This document shows, piece after piece, positions 51,596-59,786 of a stretch of DNA of 64,000 nt. A program made the translations under genes and the position numbers. Origin of the DNA: Gilliamella sp. wkB108 (GTDB taxonomy: Bacteria; Pseudomonadota; Gammaproteobacteria; Enterobacterales; Orbaceae); NCBI RefSeq assembly GCF_001690195.1, contig NZ_LZGM01000083.1, positions 1 through 64,000 on the forward strand, written 5' to 3'. The notes under the pieces were generated by a model. That model did no database searches, had not been told where the DNA came from, and saw nothing but the letters and a program-made list of their open reading frames with translations. How positions within the stretch are numbered: the first letter of the stretch is position 1; every line of letters starts with the position of its first letter.

Positions 51596-52690
51596 ATGAA
51601 ATATAATGTTTTATGTATAACTTTTTGTTTTTTATTTAGCTGTTACCAATCAGCACAAAGTCAACCTGTTCAATTTAAGGATATGAACGATCGCGAGATA
51701 AAACTGGACAATGCTCCGCAACGCATAGTCGTCATCCCGATTCCGGCGGCATCAATGCTAGTCGGCATGGATGAAAGTACTCATCACTTAGTAGGTATGC
51801 ACCCATTTGCAAAAGTTGCCGCCAAAGAAGGCATGTTAAGCCAAATGTTTCCGGATATTATCAATATCCGTTCTGATACTGTAGGCAACAATTTTATGCC
51901 AAACATTGAAACATTATTAAGTGTTAAACCTGATCTGGTATGGCAATGGGGGCATCGTGGTGATGATATTATTACCCCTATGGAAAATGTCGGATTAACG
52001 GTTGCTACCTTAAATTATGGTAAAGAAGTCTATACCCAAAAATGGATCGAATTAATGGGTGAAACACTGGATCATCCAACTAAAGCACAAGCTATGATTG
52101 ATTGGCGTAACCAAGTGATTAACGATCTACAGCAAGTAACCCAAAATATACCAGAGATAGAGAAACCGAAAGTCCTTTACCTACTGTATTTTAATTCAAG
52201 TATCCAAACCTTCGGCGCAACATCACATAATAATTTCGATTTTGAATTAGCAGGTGGTATCAGTCTAAATAAAGATCTATATGGCGCACGAAACTTAAAT
52301 ATTGAACAAATTTTAGTTTGGGATCCTGATATCATTTTATTAGGTAATTTTGAACAAGGGTTAAAACCTCAAGATGTCTATGATAACCCACTGTTAGCGG
52401 ACGTAACAGCGGTAAAAAACCGTCGAGTATTTAAACTGCCTATTGGTGGTTTTATTTGGGATGCACCTAATCAAGAAACCCCACTTTATTGGTTATGGTT
52501 ATCCATGATTTTTCATCCCAAAACCATTCAATGGCCGCTACGAGAATTAATCGCTAAGCACTATCTTGAGCTTTATAATTACCATGTTAGTCAAGCGCAA
52601 ATTGACCAGATTTTACAAATCCAGTTGAACCAAGTTTCTAATTATCCGCTGTTTTCATTAAACCAAAATAGAGGCACTAATGAACAATAA
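51596..52690 (+). CDS. ABC transporter substrate-binding protein, iron-complex/FecB type
   Basis: Class III periplasmic-binding protein (Peripla_BP_2, two lobes joined by a long helix). ATG 51596 has TAGGAA upstream; the frame is open to 51539 but that part covers the Fur box. Signal peptide at 1-25 (FCFLFSCYQSAQS); the FLFSC segment resembles a lipobox but has Phe at -2. The mature start is VQFKDMNDREIKLDNAPQRI, typical of the family. 364 residues. Iron-siderophore, haem, cobalamin, nickel or molybdate ligands are all known for the wider family; I cannot choose among them. Confidence 0.85.
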   Translation: MKYNVLCITFCFLFSCYQSAQSQPVQFKDMNDREIKLDNAPQRIVVIPIPAASMLVGMDESTHHLVGMHPFAKVAAKEGMLSQMFPDIINIRSDTVGNNFMPNIETLLSVKPDLVWQWGHRGDDIITPMENVGLTVATLNYGKEVYTQKWIELMGETLDHPTKAQAMIDWRNQVINDLQQVTQNIPEIEKPKVLYLLYFNSSIQTFGATSHNNFDFELAGGISLNKDLYGARNLNIEQILVWDPDIILLGNFEQGLKPQDVYDNPLLADVTAVKNRRVFKLPIGGFIWDAPNQETPLYWLWLSMIFHPKTIQWPLRELIAKHYLELYNYHVSQAQIDQILQIQLNQVSNYPLFSLNQNRGTNEQ

Positions 52691-53729
52691 AAAACAGCAT
52701 TGGATTAAGCTCATCAAATGGATAGTGCTAATTTTGCTATTGCTTATTGTCGTTTTTTTATCATTAAGTGTTGGTCGGTATGCTATTGCTACTTGGCAAG
52801 TCACTAAAATTTTATGTAATGCCCTATTACCCCATGCTATGCATAACATTACAATAGATTGGAGCAATACCGCTCAAAATGTAGTACTTAATTCTCGATT
52901 ACCGCGCATACTTATTGCCGGATTAACAGGTGCTGGTCTATCAATTGCTGGTGCCGCCCTACAAGGTGTATTTCGCAATCCATTAGTGGGGCCACAAATC
53001 ATTGGTGTTGCATCTGGTGCAGCTTTTGGTGGCGTACTTGCGATATTATTGTTTTCATCCATGATAATTACCGTCACTTGGGCATTTATTGGTGGGATTA
53101 TTGCTATCTTATTGGTCTTTTTCTTAGCGTTCCAAAAACAAACCGGACAAGGATTACTTATCCTAATTTTGGCCGGCGTGGTGGTAAACGCTTTTTTTGC
53201 TGCACTCATATCACTAATCACCTACTTTGCAGATCCTAATAATACCTTACCGACAATCGTTTTTTGGTTAATGGGTAGTTTTTCAACCGCTAGCTATACA
53301 AAATTGTGGATTGTATTACCAACTGTGATGATAGGTAGTAGCATCATTATTGGCTACCGCTTCAGAATAAACGCTTTATCACTAGGAGAAGAACAAACAC
53401 AAGCATTAGGATTATCAACAACCCAAACCCGCTGGATAATTTTAAGCAGCGTAACTTTAATTACCAGTGCAACGGTCGCTATTTCAGGTACGATCGGCTG
53501 GGTGGGATTAATTATTCCCCATATTGCCCGTTTTATACTTGGTCATGATCACCGTATATTGTTACCCTCTTCCGCACTTATAGGTGCAATTTATATGATA
53601 AGCGTTGACACCATAGCGCGTAGTGCAAGTAGTGCTGAGATCCCATTAGGGATTATCACTGCATTAGTAGGAGCGCCAATTTTTGCGGTGTTATTACGCT
53701 CTTTTAACCGACGAGCAAACTTATCATGA
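52680..53729 (+). CDS. ABC transporter permease, FecCD/BtuC family
   Basis: 349 residues with about 10 helices. Family signatures: LPRILIAGLTGAGLSIAGAA, LQGVFRNPLVGPQIIGVASG, and the coupling-helix block LGEEQTQALGLSTTQ near 225, then GTIGWVGLIIPHIARFILG. It probably works as a homodimer. It overlaps the binding-protein gene by 11 bases and the ATPase gene by 4, indicating translational coupling. Confidence 0.92.
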   Translation: MNNKKQHWIKLIKWIVLILLLLIVVFLSLSVGRYAIATWQVTKILCNALLPHAMHNITIDWSNTAQNVVLNSRLPRILIAGLTGAGLSIAGAALQGVFRNPLVGPQIIGVASGAAFGGVLAILLFSSMIITVTWAFIGGIIAILLVFFLAFQKQTGQGLLILILAGVVVNAFFAALISLITYFADPNNTLPTIVFWLMGSFSTASYTKLWIVLPTVMIGSSIIIGYRFRINALSLGEEQTQALGLSTTQTRWIILSSVTLITSATVAISGTIGWVGLIIPHIARFILGHDHRILLPSSALIGAIYMISVDTIARSASSAEIPLGIITALVGAPIFAVLLRSFNRRANLS

Positions 53730-54466
53730 TCAACGTTAACCAACTCTCTTTTTCGATAAATAAGCAATGTTTATTTGATAAACTCAGTTTTTGTTTACCA
53801 GAAGGAAAAATCGGTGCCATATTAGGTCCTAATGGACGAGGTAAAACCACTTTATTGCGTTTATTATTAGGTTTTCAACGCAATTACACCGGCCAAATTA
53901 GCCTAAATGCGCAAGTTGCTTATGTACCACAGTTAAATCCGCTATTATTTAGTTATAGTGTGCAAACCATGGTGAGTTTAGGACGTCTCCGACATTTAGC
54001 ATGGTATCAATCCCCCACTTCAAAAGATAAAAAGATCGTTGCTGATTGTTTAGATTATTTAAGATTAACGCCTTTTGCTGATAAACCATTTAATCAACTC
54101 AGTGGAGGAGAAAAACAGATGGTCATGATAGCCAGAGCATTAGCCAGTGAACCTCAAATTCTTATCCTTGATGAACCGACATCAGCCCTAGATCTGCATA
54201 ACCAAGATCTTATTTTGGCAATACTTCGCGAACTAGCTCAAAGTCGCCACCTAACCATTTTATTTACCAGTCATTATCCGCAGCACGCATTACATATTGC
54301 TCAATATTCATTGCTATTACATCGTGCTTGTCCGGTTGTATTTGGATCAACGGCTGAAGTAGTAACAGAAAAAGCACTGACTGAATTATATCAAATACCC
54401 ATTGCCATTGAACCCATTAAACATAATAACGGAACCACTCAAGCGGTAGTACCGTTGTTCCATTAA
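53726..54466 (+). CDS. ABC transporter ATP-binding protein, FecE/BtuD type
   Basis: 246 residues. Walker A GPNGRGKTT (about 35-43), signature LSGGEKQM, Walker B LILDEPTSALD and the H-loop TSHYPQH are intact. It energises the preceding permease. ATGA overlap with the permease gene. Confidence 0.93.
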   Translation: MINVNQLSFSINKQCLFDKLSFCLPEGKIGAILGPNGRGKTTLLRLLLGFQRNYTGQISLNAQVAYVPQLNPLLFSYSVQTMVSLGRLRHLAWYQSPTSKDKKIVADCLDYLRLTPFADKPFNQLSGGEKQMVMIARALASEPQILILDEPTSALDLHNQDLILAILRELAQSRHLTILFTSHYPQHALHIAQYSLLLHRACPVVFGSTAEVVTEKALTELYQIPIAIEPIKHNNGTTQAVVPLFH

Positions 54467-54492
54467 CACTTAATCATCAACAGGAGCATCTT

Positions 54493-54840
54493 ATGTCAAA
54501 TAACACCATTAACCCAGCTCAAGCACTTGAATTAGCATCACTAATTAACTCGACTGAACAAGGTATTGCTAGTCGTATCCTAGCTAAAACCACAGGTGGT
54601 AATTTAACGTTGTTTGCTTTTGATAAAGGACAAGGATTATCCGAACATAGTGCGCCATTTGACGCTATTGTCATGGTAATTGAAGGAGAACTAACACTAA
54701 TTATCGACGGCAAACCGGTTAAAGCAACACCCGGTACCATTGTAAGAATGCCTGCAAATATACCTCATGCAGTTGAAGCACCACAAGCAGCCAAAATGTT
54801 GTTAATCATGTTGAGAGAAATCACATTAAAAACCAATTAA
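54493..54840 (+). CDS. small cupin-domain protein
   Basis: 115 residues forming one cupin barrel: first motif EHSAPFDAIVMVIEGELTL (one His and the Glu of the usual HxH...E) and second motif PANIPHAVEAP with its His. A single metal could be bound. It follows the ATPase gene by 26 bases with CAGGAGC before ATG, so it belongs to the importer operon. A role in binding or sensing the imported metal or chelate is a guess from context. Confidence 0.85.
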   Translation: MSNNTINPAQALELASLINSTEQGIASRILAKTTGGNLTLFAFDKGQGLSEHSAPFDAIVMVIEGELTLIIDGKPVKATPGTIVRMPANIPHAVEAPQAAKMLLIMLREITLKTN

Positions 54841-54856
54841 TATAAGGAATTACATC

Positions 54857-55627
54857 ATGAATAATAATAAAAAAGAAGCAGGTCATAAATTCCTTGCCCG
54901 TTTAGGCAAAACCCGATTACGTCCCGGAGGAAAAAAAGCGACACAATGGTTGTTTCAGCAAGCGGGATTCACACCACAAACTCAGGTACTAGAAATTGCC
55001 TGTAACATGGGAACCACTTCAATTGAAATTGCCAAACGATTTGGTAGTCATGTAACTGGCATCGATATGGACAAACTGGCTCTTGCGCAAGCAAAACAGA
55101 ATATCGAAAAAAATGGCGTTGCTAATTTAGTTAATGTACAGCAAGCTGATGCATCCAAATTACCCTTTGCCGATAACAGCTTTGATATTGTCATTAATGA
55201 AGCGATGTTAACCATGTATGCCGATAAAGCCAAAGCTCACCTACTCAAAGAGTATTTCCGAGTATTAAAACCCGGCGGAAAACTACTCACGCATGATATT
55301 ATGTTAGTTAATCCAGAACAAGCGAAAGAGATCATTGAACGCATACACCAAGCAATCAATGTTAATGCCCAGCCAATTAGTTATGATGCATGGCTTAACC
55401 TTTTCGCAAGTATTGGATTTACCGATATTAAATCCGACCACAACAGCATGACATTAATGTCCCCTAAAGGCATGATCACCGATGAAGGTTGGTTAGGTAC
55501 ATTCAAAATTATTCGCAATGCATTACGCAAGCAGAATCGTCCACAGTTTTTTAAGATGTTTAAAACGTTTAAACACAATAGTCACCAGCTCAATTACATC
55601 GTTTTATGCAGTGTTAAACCTAAATAA
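54857..55627 (+). CDS. class I SAM-dependent methyltransferase
   Basis: 256 residues. Rossmann motif I VLEIACNMGTTSIEIA (about 37-52), acidic loop GIDMD, motif near 98 (ADASKLPFADNSFDIVINEA) and post-I features of UbiE/Methyltransf_11 enzymes are clear. It is the last gene of the importer operon (16-base gap after the cupin, AAGGAA upstream). The substrate is unknown; modification of the imported ligand or of a small molecule that releases the metal would fit the context. Confidence 0.87.
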   Translation: MNNNKKEAGHKFLARLGKTRLRPGGKKATQWLFQQAGFTPQTQVLEIACNMGTTSIEIAKRFGSHVTGIDMDKLALAQAKQNIEKNGVANLVNVQQADASKLPFADNSFDIVINEAMLTMYADKAKAHLLKEYFRVLKPGGKLLTHDIMLVNPEQAKEIIERIHQAINVNAQPISYDAWLNLFASIGFTDIKSDHNSMTLMSPKGMITDEGWLGTFKIIRNALRKQNRPQFFKMFKTFKHNSHQLNYIVLCSVKPK

Positions 55628-55686
55628 CGGCTTAACTTGGCAGAAATGAACATACTAATTTATTTGTACAACTAATAACGTTTCAC

Positions 55687-55717
55687 TCAGGTTTACGCAC
55701 ATTTAGGGTAAACCTGA
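55687..55717 (+). terminator. hairpin after the importer operon
   Basis: 10-bp perfect stem TCAGGTTTAC / GTAAACCTGA with an 11-base loop, 60 bases after the methyltransferase stop. No T tract follows. Confidence 0.45.
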
Positions 55718-55881
55718 CACGATTAATCCTAACATTACCCTTTACCACATAACATAATCTACTTAAACGTTACTTAAATAATATAAACCACCAAACTAAT
55801 TAGATTGACGATTATCATGAATAATGGCATTAATTCAATGCAAAAAGTAACAAATTGAATAAAATTAAGCGCATCACTGCC

Positions 55882-55910
55882 ATGACTTAACTGCGTTTTT
55901 TTGTTATAGT
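55882..55910 (+). promoter_or_regulatory. probable phnA promoter
   Basis: -35 ATGACT, 17-bp spacer, -10 TATAGT, followed by GAGCGCC; 38 bases before the phnA ATG. Confidence 0.5.
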
Positions 55911-55947
55911 GAGCGCCATTTTATTTAATCTGGAATCAACATAAATC

Positions 55948-56283
55948 ATGGAATCAATCCCTAATTGCCCTATTTGCCAATCTCAACATACCTATCAAGA
56001 CGGTTCATTGTATATTTGTCCTGAATGCGCTCATGAATGGGATCCCAATGAAACTTCATCTGATACCGATGTATTACAAGTAAAAGATAGCAATGGTAAT
56101 TTACTTGCCGACGGTGATGATATTATTTTAATTAAAGATCTTAAATTAAAAGGATCTTCTACCGTACTTAAAAAAGGGGCTAAAGCAAAAGGCATCCGTT
56201 TAGTCGAAGGTGATCATGAAATCGATTGTAAAATTGATAATATGAAGGTCATGCTTAAAGCCTGTTTTGTGAAAAAAGCCTAA
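55948..56283 (+). CDS. phnA: PhnA/YjdM-family zinc-ribbon protein
   Basis: 111 residues. An N-terminal zinc ribbon ([21 protein letters not shown], two CxxC pairs at about 7-10 and 24-27) and a C-terminal SH3-like domain with [20 protein letters not shown] and [20 protein letters not shown]. coli PhnA (YjdM) is the same size; despite its name it is not part of the C-P lyase pathway and its function is not known. Stand-alone gene. Confidence 0.92.
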   Translation: MESIPNCPICQSQHTYQDGSLYICPECAHEWDPNETSSDTDVLQVKDSNGNLLADGDDIILIKDLKLKGSSTVLKKGAKAKGIRLVEGDHEIDCKIDNMKVMLKACFVKKA

Positions 56284-56418
56284 TCACTATTAGTCATTTA
56301 ATGCTGATATAATCAGCATTAAAATCTCACACCCCGATTTTATATTGTGGTTAACAAATTGATTATCCTGCTGTTACACCTATCTTTTCACTAATACCAC
56401 TAAATTATAATTAAAACC
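56284..56418 (+). other. short intergenic stretch with a hairpin after phnA
   Basis: A 12-bp stem (TTTAATGCTGAT / ATCAGCATTAAA, 56297-56323) with an ATA loop, followed by A residues rather than T. Otherwise featureless up to the dispersed repeat that opens the accessory island. Confidence 0.55.
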
Positions 56419-56445
56419 TATACTAAAACGTATATCTAACCTGAA
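56419..56445 (+). repeat. 27-bp dispersed repeat, copy C (left edge of the island)
   Basis: Starts TATACTAAAACGTATATC and ends TAACCTGAA. Same orientation as copy D at 58789-58815; together they bracket the IS30 remnant, the toxin-antitoxin genes and the tandem array. Confidence 0.75.
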
Positions 56446-56487
56446 ACTTCTTTACAAAAAGTTTTACTACTTTACTAATATTGAATT

Positions 56488-56976
56488 CAAACTTGAATTC
56501 AAGCACTAAATGCGAATCTTAACTCAAAAAATAGTGACAATAAAAAAGGTAGGCCATTTATAATGATTAATCTATCACCGTTCAAAGTTGATATCACATC
56601 AAGAAATATAAACCACTTACCTGTAAAGAAAGATACTTGATTACTTGTCTAAAGCGTACAGATTTGAAGTAAAAAGTTAACACTAAAATACTGCGAAGAC
56701 ATGTATTATGCCATTTATCACACAATAAAGACTACTGAGGGTATTACTATCATAGTCAGATGCATAAATTTACTGTAATCTGGATAAAGAAAGTAATAAG
56801 AATTAAATGAATAAGTTAGACAATACTTCCCGAAGAGCGTGGTATTTGATAGCATCAGTGATAAAAAAATTAGAGAAGTTGAAAATTGGTTATATCATCG
56901 TCCAAACAAAAGGCTCAAGTACAAAATACCTTATCAAGCCTTTTACTAACTCGAATCAATTTTAGATATTGAATGT
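56488..56976 (+). mobile_element. decayed IS30-family element
   Basis: The left end (about 56488-56520, TTGAATTCAAGCACTAAATG, then CGAATCTTAACT) and a degenerate right end (56947-56976, ACTCGAATCAATTTTAGATA then TTGAATG) are inverted relative to one another and enclose the remnant of a transposase gene. The element is about 490 bp, less than half of a normal IS30 element, so it has lost most of the coding region. The end points are approximate. Confidence 0.6.
56815..56949 (+). pseudogene. C-terminal remnant of an IS30-family transposase
   Basis: The frame reads VRQYFPKSVVFDSISDKKIR, then EVENWLYHRPNKRLKYKIPY and QAFY before the stop. This is the typical IS30 tail (LRQYFPKGTD...NNRPRKxLxxxTPxEVF). 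The codon before VRQYFPK is TAA and no catalytic DDE domain is readable upstream, so only about 45 codons survive. Confidence 0.75.
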
Positions 56977-57026
56977 AAATAATGATTTAAAAAAAGTTGA
57001 TTTTATACGTCAATGAGGCACAATGT

Positions 57027-57356
57027 ATGTATACAATTATTGAGACGCCGATATTTACCAAAATGGTAGATGAGATTCTCAGCGAAGAAGAAAGGAATGA
57101 ACTTTTTGTGTATATCGCACAGAACCCGGATGCCGGAGATATTGTGCAAGAATCCGGCGGATGTAGAAAAGTTCGTTGGAATATTCCGGGTTCAGGCAAA
57201 AGTAAGGGTGTAAGAATCATTTATTATAATGAGTTAGAAAATGGGTATATCAATCTATTGATTATTTATAAAAAATCCGAAACAGAAAACATTCCAGCAC
57301 ATATCCTGCACAAACTACAGAAAAAAATGAAGGAATCAAAACATGGCAAAAAATAA
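57027..57356 (+). CDS. RelE/ParE-superfamily toxin of a type II toxin-antitoxin system
   Basis: 110 residues from ATG 57027 (MYTIIETPIFTKMVDEILSE), with GAGG 8 bases upstream; the frame is open to 56997 without a ribosome-binding site. The RelE fold pattern is clear: two N-terminal helices, then GGCRKVRWNIPGSGKSKGVR and the strand pair RIIYYNELENGYINLLIIYKK. Such toxins cleave mRNA on the ribosome or inhibit gyrase. The toxin precedes the antitoxin, as in HigBA-type pairs. The GC content is a little higher than the surrounding DNA, in line with transfer. Confidence 0.87.
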   Translation: MYTIIETPIFTKMVDEILSEEERNELFVYIAQNPDAGDIVQESGGCRKVRWNIPGSGKSKGVRIIYYNELENGYINLLIIYKKSETENIPAHILHKLQKKMKESKHGKK

Positions 57357-57678
57357 AGAACTAACCATACATAAAGATGGTGTGTATACCGATGAAGAAC
57401 TGGGTGAGCTTCTACTCGCTTCAGTTGACCAAATGCTAGCAGGTCAAGTAGGAAGAACAACCAAAGTAAAGTTAACATCTGTGGCAAAAGTTAGACAAAA
57501 AACAGGCATGAGCCAATCGGAGTTTGCCGACTTACTTGGCATCTCAATAAGAACATTACAAGGTTGGGAACAAGGCCGTCGCAAACCACAAGGACCAGCG
57601 AAAATGTTGATTAAAATCGCTTTTACACATCCTGAAATACTTCAGGAAATCGATAAAAATAACATTCAGGTTGCGTAA
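57343..57678 (+). CDS. XRE-family antitoxin (NadS-like)
   Basis: 111 residues overlapping the toxin gene by 14 bases. A Cro/CI-type HTH lies at about 47-100 (VRQKTGMSQSEFADLLGISI, then RTLQGWEQGRRKP), like NadS and HigA antitoxins. The N-terminal ~45 residues (DEELGELLLASVDQMLAGQ) probably bind the toxin. It should repress its own promoter with the toxin bound. Confidence 0.88.
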   Translation: MAKNKELTIHKDGVYTDEELGELLLASVDQMLAGQVGRTTKVKLTSVAKVRQKTGMSQSEFADLLGISIRTLQGWEQGRRKPQGPAKMLIKIAFTHPEILQEIDKNNIQVA

Positions 57679-57849
57679 ATAAATCGCAATCTAATTTATT
57701 CATCGAACAAGTATTTTATTAAAATCAATGCTAGGTAATAATTAATGCCTGTCAGATTAAATTTGAATTAATACACTGCTATGTAATTATCTTACTTAGA
57801 TTCGATTTCATCGTTTCTTAAACACTAATGCATTAAGCAACCTAAAATC

Positions 57850-57880
57850 ATTCTTAAATTCAAGTACTAAGTGCGAATCT
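57850..57880 (+). repeat. IS30-like left terminal inverted repeat
   Basis: AATTCAAGTACTAAGTGCGA then ATCTTAACT. Nearly identical to the left end at 56495-56520 and, inverted, to the right end at 58746-58778 (shared blocks AATTCAA and CTAAGTGCGAATC). Confidence 0.65.
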
Positions 57881-57896
57881 TAACTAAAATAAAGAT

Positions 57897-58735
57897 GACA
57901 AATAATTTAGCCTTTTACTAACTTGATTCACACTCAGAGTGCTGAGTGTAGTCGTTTTGATAAGATTAAACGGTATAGACTCCTGAATTATTTTTACCAA
58001 TCAACTGACCTGCATAGGTCAAACAGTAGTACAACTTACCGCAATGTATATTAAAAAAGGCAACAAATAATTTAGTCTTTTACTAACTTGATTCGCACTC
58101 AGAGGTTGAGTGTAGCCGTTTTAATAAGTTTAAACGGTATAGACTCCTGAATTATTTTTACAAATCGGCTGACCTGCATAGGTCAAACAGTAGTACAACT
58201 TACCGCAATGTATATTAAATAGAAGGCGACAAATAATTTAGTCTTTTACTAACGTGATTCACACTCAGAGTGCTGAGTGTAGCCGTTTTGATAAGATTAA
58301 ACGGTATAGACTCCTGAATTATTTTTACAAATCGGCTGACCTGCATAGGTCAAACAGTAGTACAACTTACCGCAATGTATATTAAAAAAAGGCAACAAAT
58401 AATTTAGCCTTTTACTAATTTAATTCGCATTCAAAGGTTGAGTTGTAGTCGTTTTGATAAGATTAAACGGTATAGACTCCTGAATTATTTTTACCAATCA
58501 ACTGACCTGCATAGGTCAAACAGTAGTACAACTTACCGCAATGTATATTAAAAAAAGGCAACAAATAATTTAGCCTTTTACTAACTTGATTCACAATTAG
58601 AGGTTGAATTCAGGCGTTTTAATAAGTTTAAACGGTATAGACTCCTGAATTATTTTTACAAATCGGCTGACATGCATAGGTCAAACAGTAGTACAACTTA
58701 CCGCAATGCATATTAAATAGAAGATGACAAATAAT
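57897..58735 (+). repeat. tandem array of five ~165-bp non-coding units
   Basis: The anchor GACCTGCATAGGTC occurs at 58007, 58171, 58338, 58504 and (as GACATGCATAGGTC) 58669, giving periods of 164, 167, 166 and 165. Each unit begins with CAAATAATTTAG(C/T)CTTTTACT plus an IS30-like right end, then a variable ~30 bases, a CGTTTT/AAACGG arm pair, GGTATAGACTCCTGAATTAT, the palindromic anchor, and CAGTAGTACAACTTACCGCA. A truncated sixth unit follows. No open frame of note covers the array. Its function is not known. Confidence 0.85.
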
Positions 58736-58739
58736 TTAG

Positions 58740-58778
58740 CCTTTTATTAACTCGATTCGCACTTAGATGTTGAATTCA
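58740..58778 (+). repeat. IS30-like right terminal inverted repeat
   Basis: CCTTTTATTAACTCGATTCG then CACTTAGATGTTGAATTCAG. Its reverse complement matches the left end at 57850-57880. It follows a sixth, truncated array unit. Confidence 0.65.
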
Positions 58779-58788
58779 GCCTGATATT

Positions 58789-58815
58789 TATACTAAAACG
58801 TATAGCTAACCTGAA
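58789..58815 (+). repeat. 27-bp dispersed repeat, copy D (right edge of the island)
   Basis: Starts TATACTAAAACGTATAGC and ends TAACCTGAA, then a run of T. 26 of 27 bases match copy C. Confidence 0.75.
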
Positions 58816-58986
58816 TTTTTTTTACAAGTAATTTGGTCAGTATTGTAGATATTGAGTAATTGATTGTAATGCTCGCGATAAAGTTAAACTGATTTTCAGG
58901 CTCTATATTAGTAAGATAAAGTGACGGTAAGTTGATACTGCTATACAATTGACTCTCCTAAATAAAACGCTTTCTTCTCCTTATGT

Positions 58987-59781
58987 TTAATCCACTAAAT
59001 ACCAAAGCATAGCTGAAATTCGGGTAACGATTTGTTCAAAAACATACTCAGTAAAAGTAGGTAATGTTGATATTAAGTAAGTTAACATCGTTAATCCTAA
59101 TAATAGTGTTAAAGGATAACCCACCACAAAAATAGATAATTGTGGCGTTATTCTATTTAATAACCCTAATGCCATGTTAATAATTAGTAACAATGTCATT
59201 AACGGTAAAGCTAACATAATTCCATTGATAAAAAGCAAACTAGTCACATCAATTAAGGCTAAATAACCATTCTCTTTTAATGGTGTTGGACTGACAGGGA
59301 TAATGTGAAAACTATTTGATAAACCATACAATAACCACAAATGACCATCTAAACTTAAAAAGATAAGTAAAGCTATAATGTTGATTAAACGTGAAAGCAC
59401 TGAGGTAGACGGCCCACCAATGGGATCAAAAAAAGTCGCCATACCTAATCCCATTTGCATACCGATTAACTCACCGGCAAATCTTACTGTTATAAAAGCA
59501 AGTTGCATTGTAAAACCAATCATAATACCAATAACAATTTGTTGCAAAATTAACCATATCCCCATTAAAGAAAATATTGCAATCGGATCATCAAATCTTG
59601 GCAGAGGAAGGAGTATCGCAATTAGTAATGCCAAACCTATTTTGACCTGATTAGGCACCTCTTTTTCACCTGTTATTGGCGCGACCATAATCAGCGCTAA
59701 AATACGGATAAAAGGCAACAAACAGTCTTTAATCAATGAAAAAAAATCAATATTAAATAAATTGTTAATATCAATAATCAT
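58987..59781 (-). CDS. fliR: flagellar export apparatus protein FliR
   Basis: Export-gate membrane protein of the flagellar type III system, 264 residues (E. coli 261) with about six helices. The conserved IRILALIMVAPITGEKEVPN and GELIGMQMGLGMATFFDP blocks are present. Last gene of the fliKLMNOPQR run; its 3' end faces the accessory island. Confidence 0.94.
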   Translation of the reverse strand: MIIDINNLFNIDFFSLIKDCLLPFIRILALIMVAPITGEKEVPNQVKIGLALLIAILLPLPRFDDPIAIFSLMGIWLILQQIVIGIMIGFTMQLAFITVRFAGELIGMQMGLGMATFFDPIGGPSTSVLSRLINIIALLIFLSLDGHLWLLYGLSNSFHIIPVSPTPLKENGYLALIDVTSLLFINGIMLALPLMTLLLIINMALGLLNRITPQLSIFVVGYPLTLLLGLTMLTYLISTLPTFTEYVFEQIVTRISAMLWYLVD

Positions 59782-59786
59782 TAAAT

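Larger units (their letters stand above)
55628..55947 (+). other. intergenic region before phnA
   Basis: Contains a hairpin (55687-55717) that may end the importer operon and a sigma-70-like promoter for phnA (55882-55910). The rest is AT-rich, with no gene seen. Confidence 0.6.
57679..58986 (+). other. 1.3-kb non-coding region with IS30-like ends and a tandem array
   Basis: No gene is seen. It contains about 170 bases of AT-rich DNA after the antitoxin gene, an IS30-like left end (57850-57880), the tandem array (57897-58735), an IS30-like right end (58740-58778), copy D of the 27-bp repeat, and about 170 bases leading to the end of fliR. Confidence 0.7.

Noticed and set aside
57897-58778. 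CRISPR array
   Set aside because: The period is ~165 bases and nearly the whole unit is repeated; there are no short repeats with unique spacers and no cas genes nearby.
57897-58778. Integron attC sites
   Set aside because: There are no gene cassettes between units, no integrase gene, and no proper paired RYYYAAC / GTTRRRY core sites.
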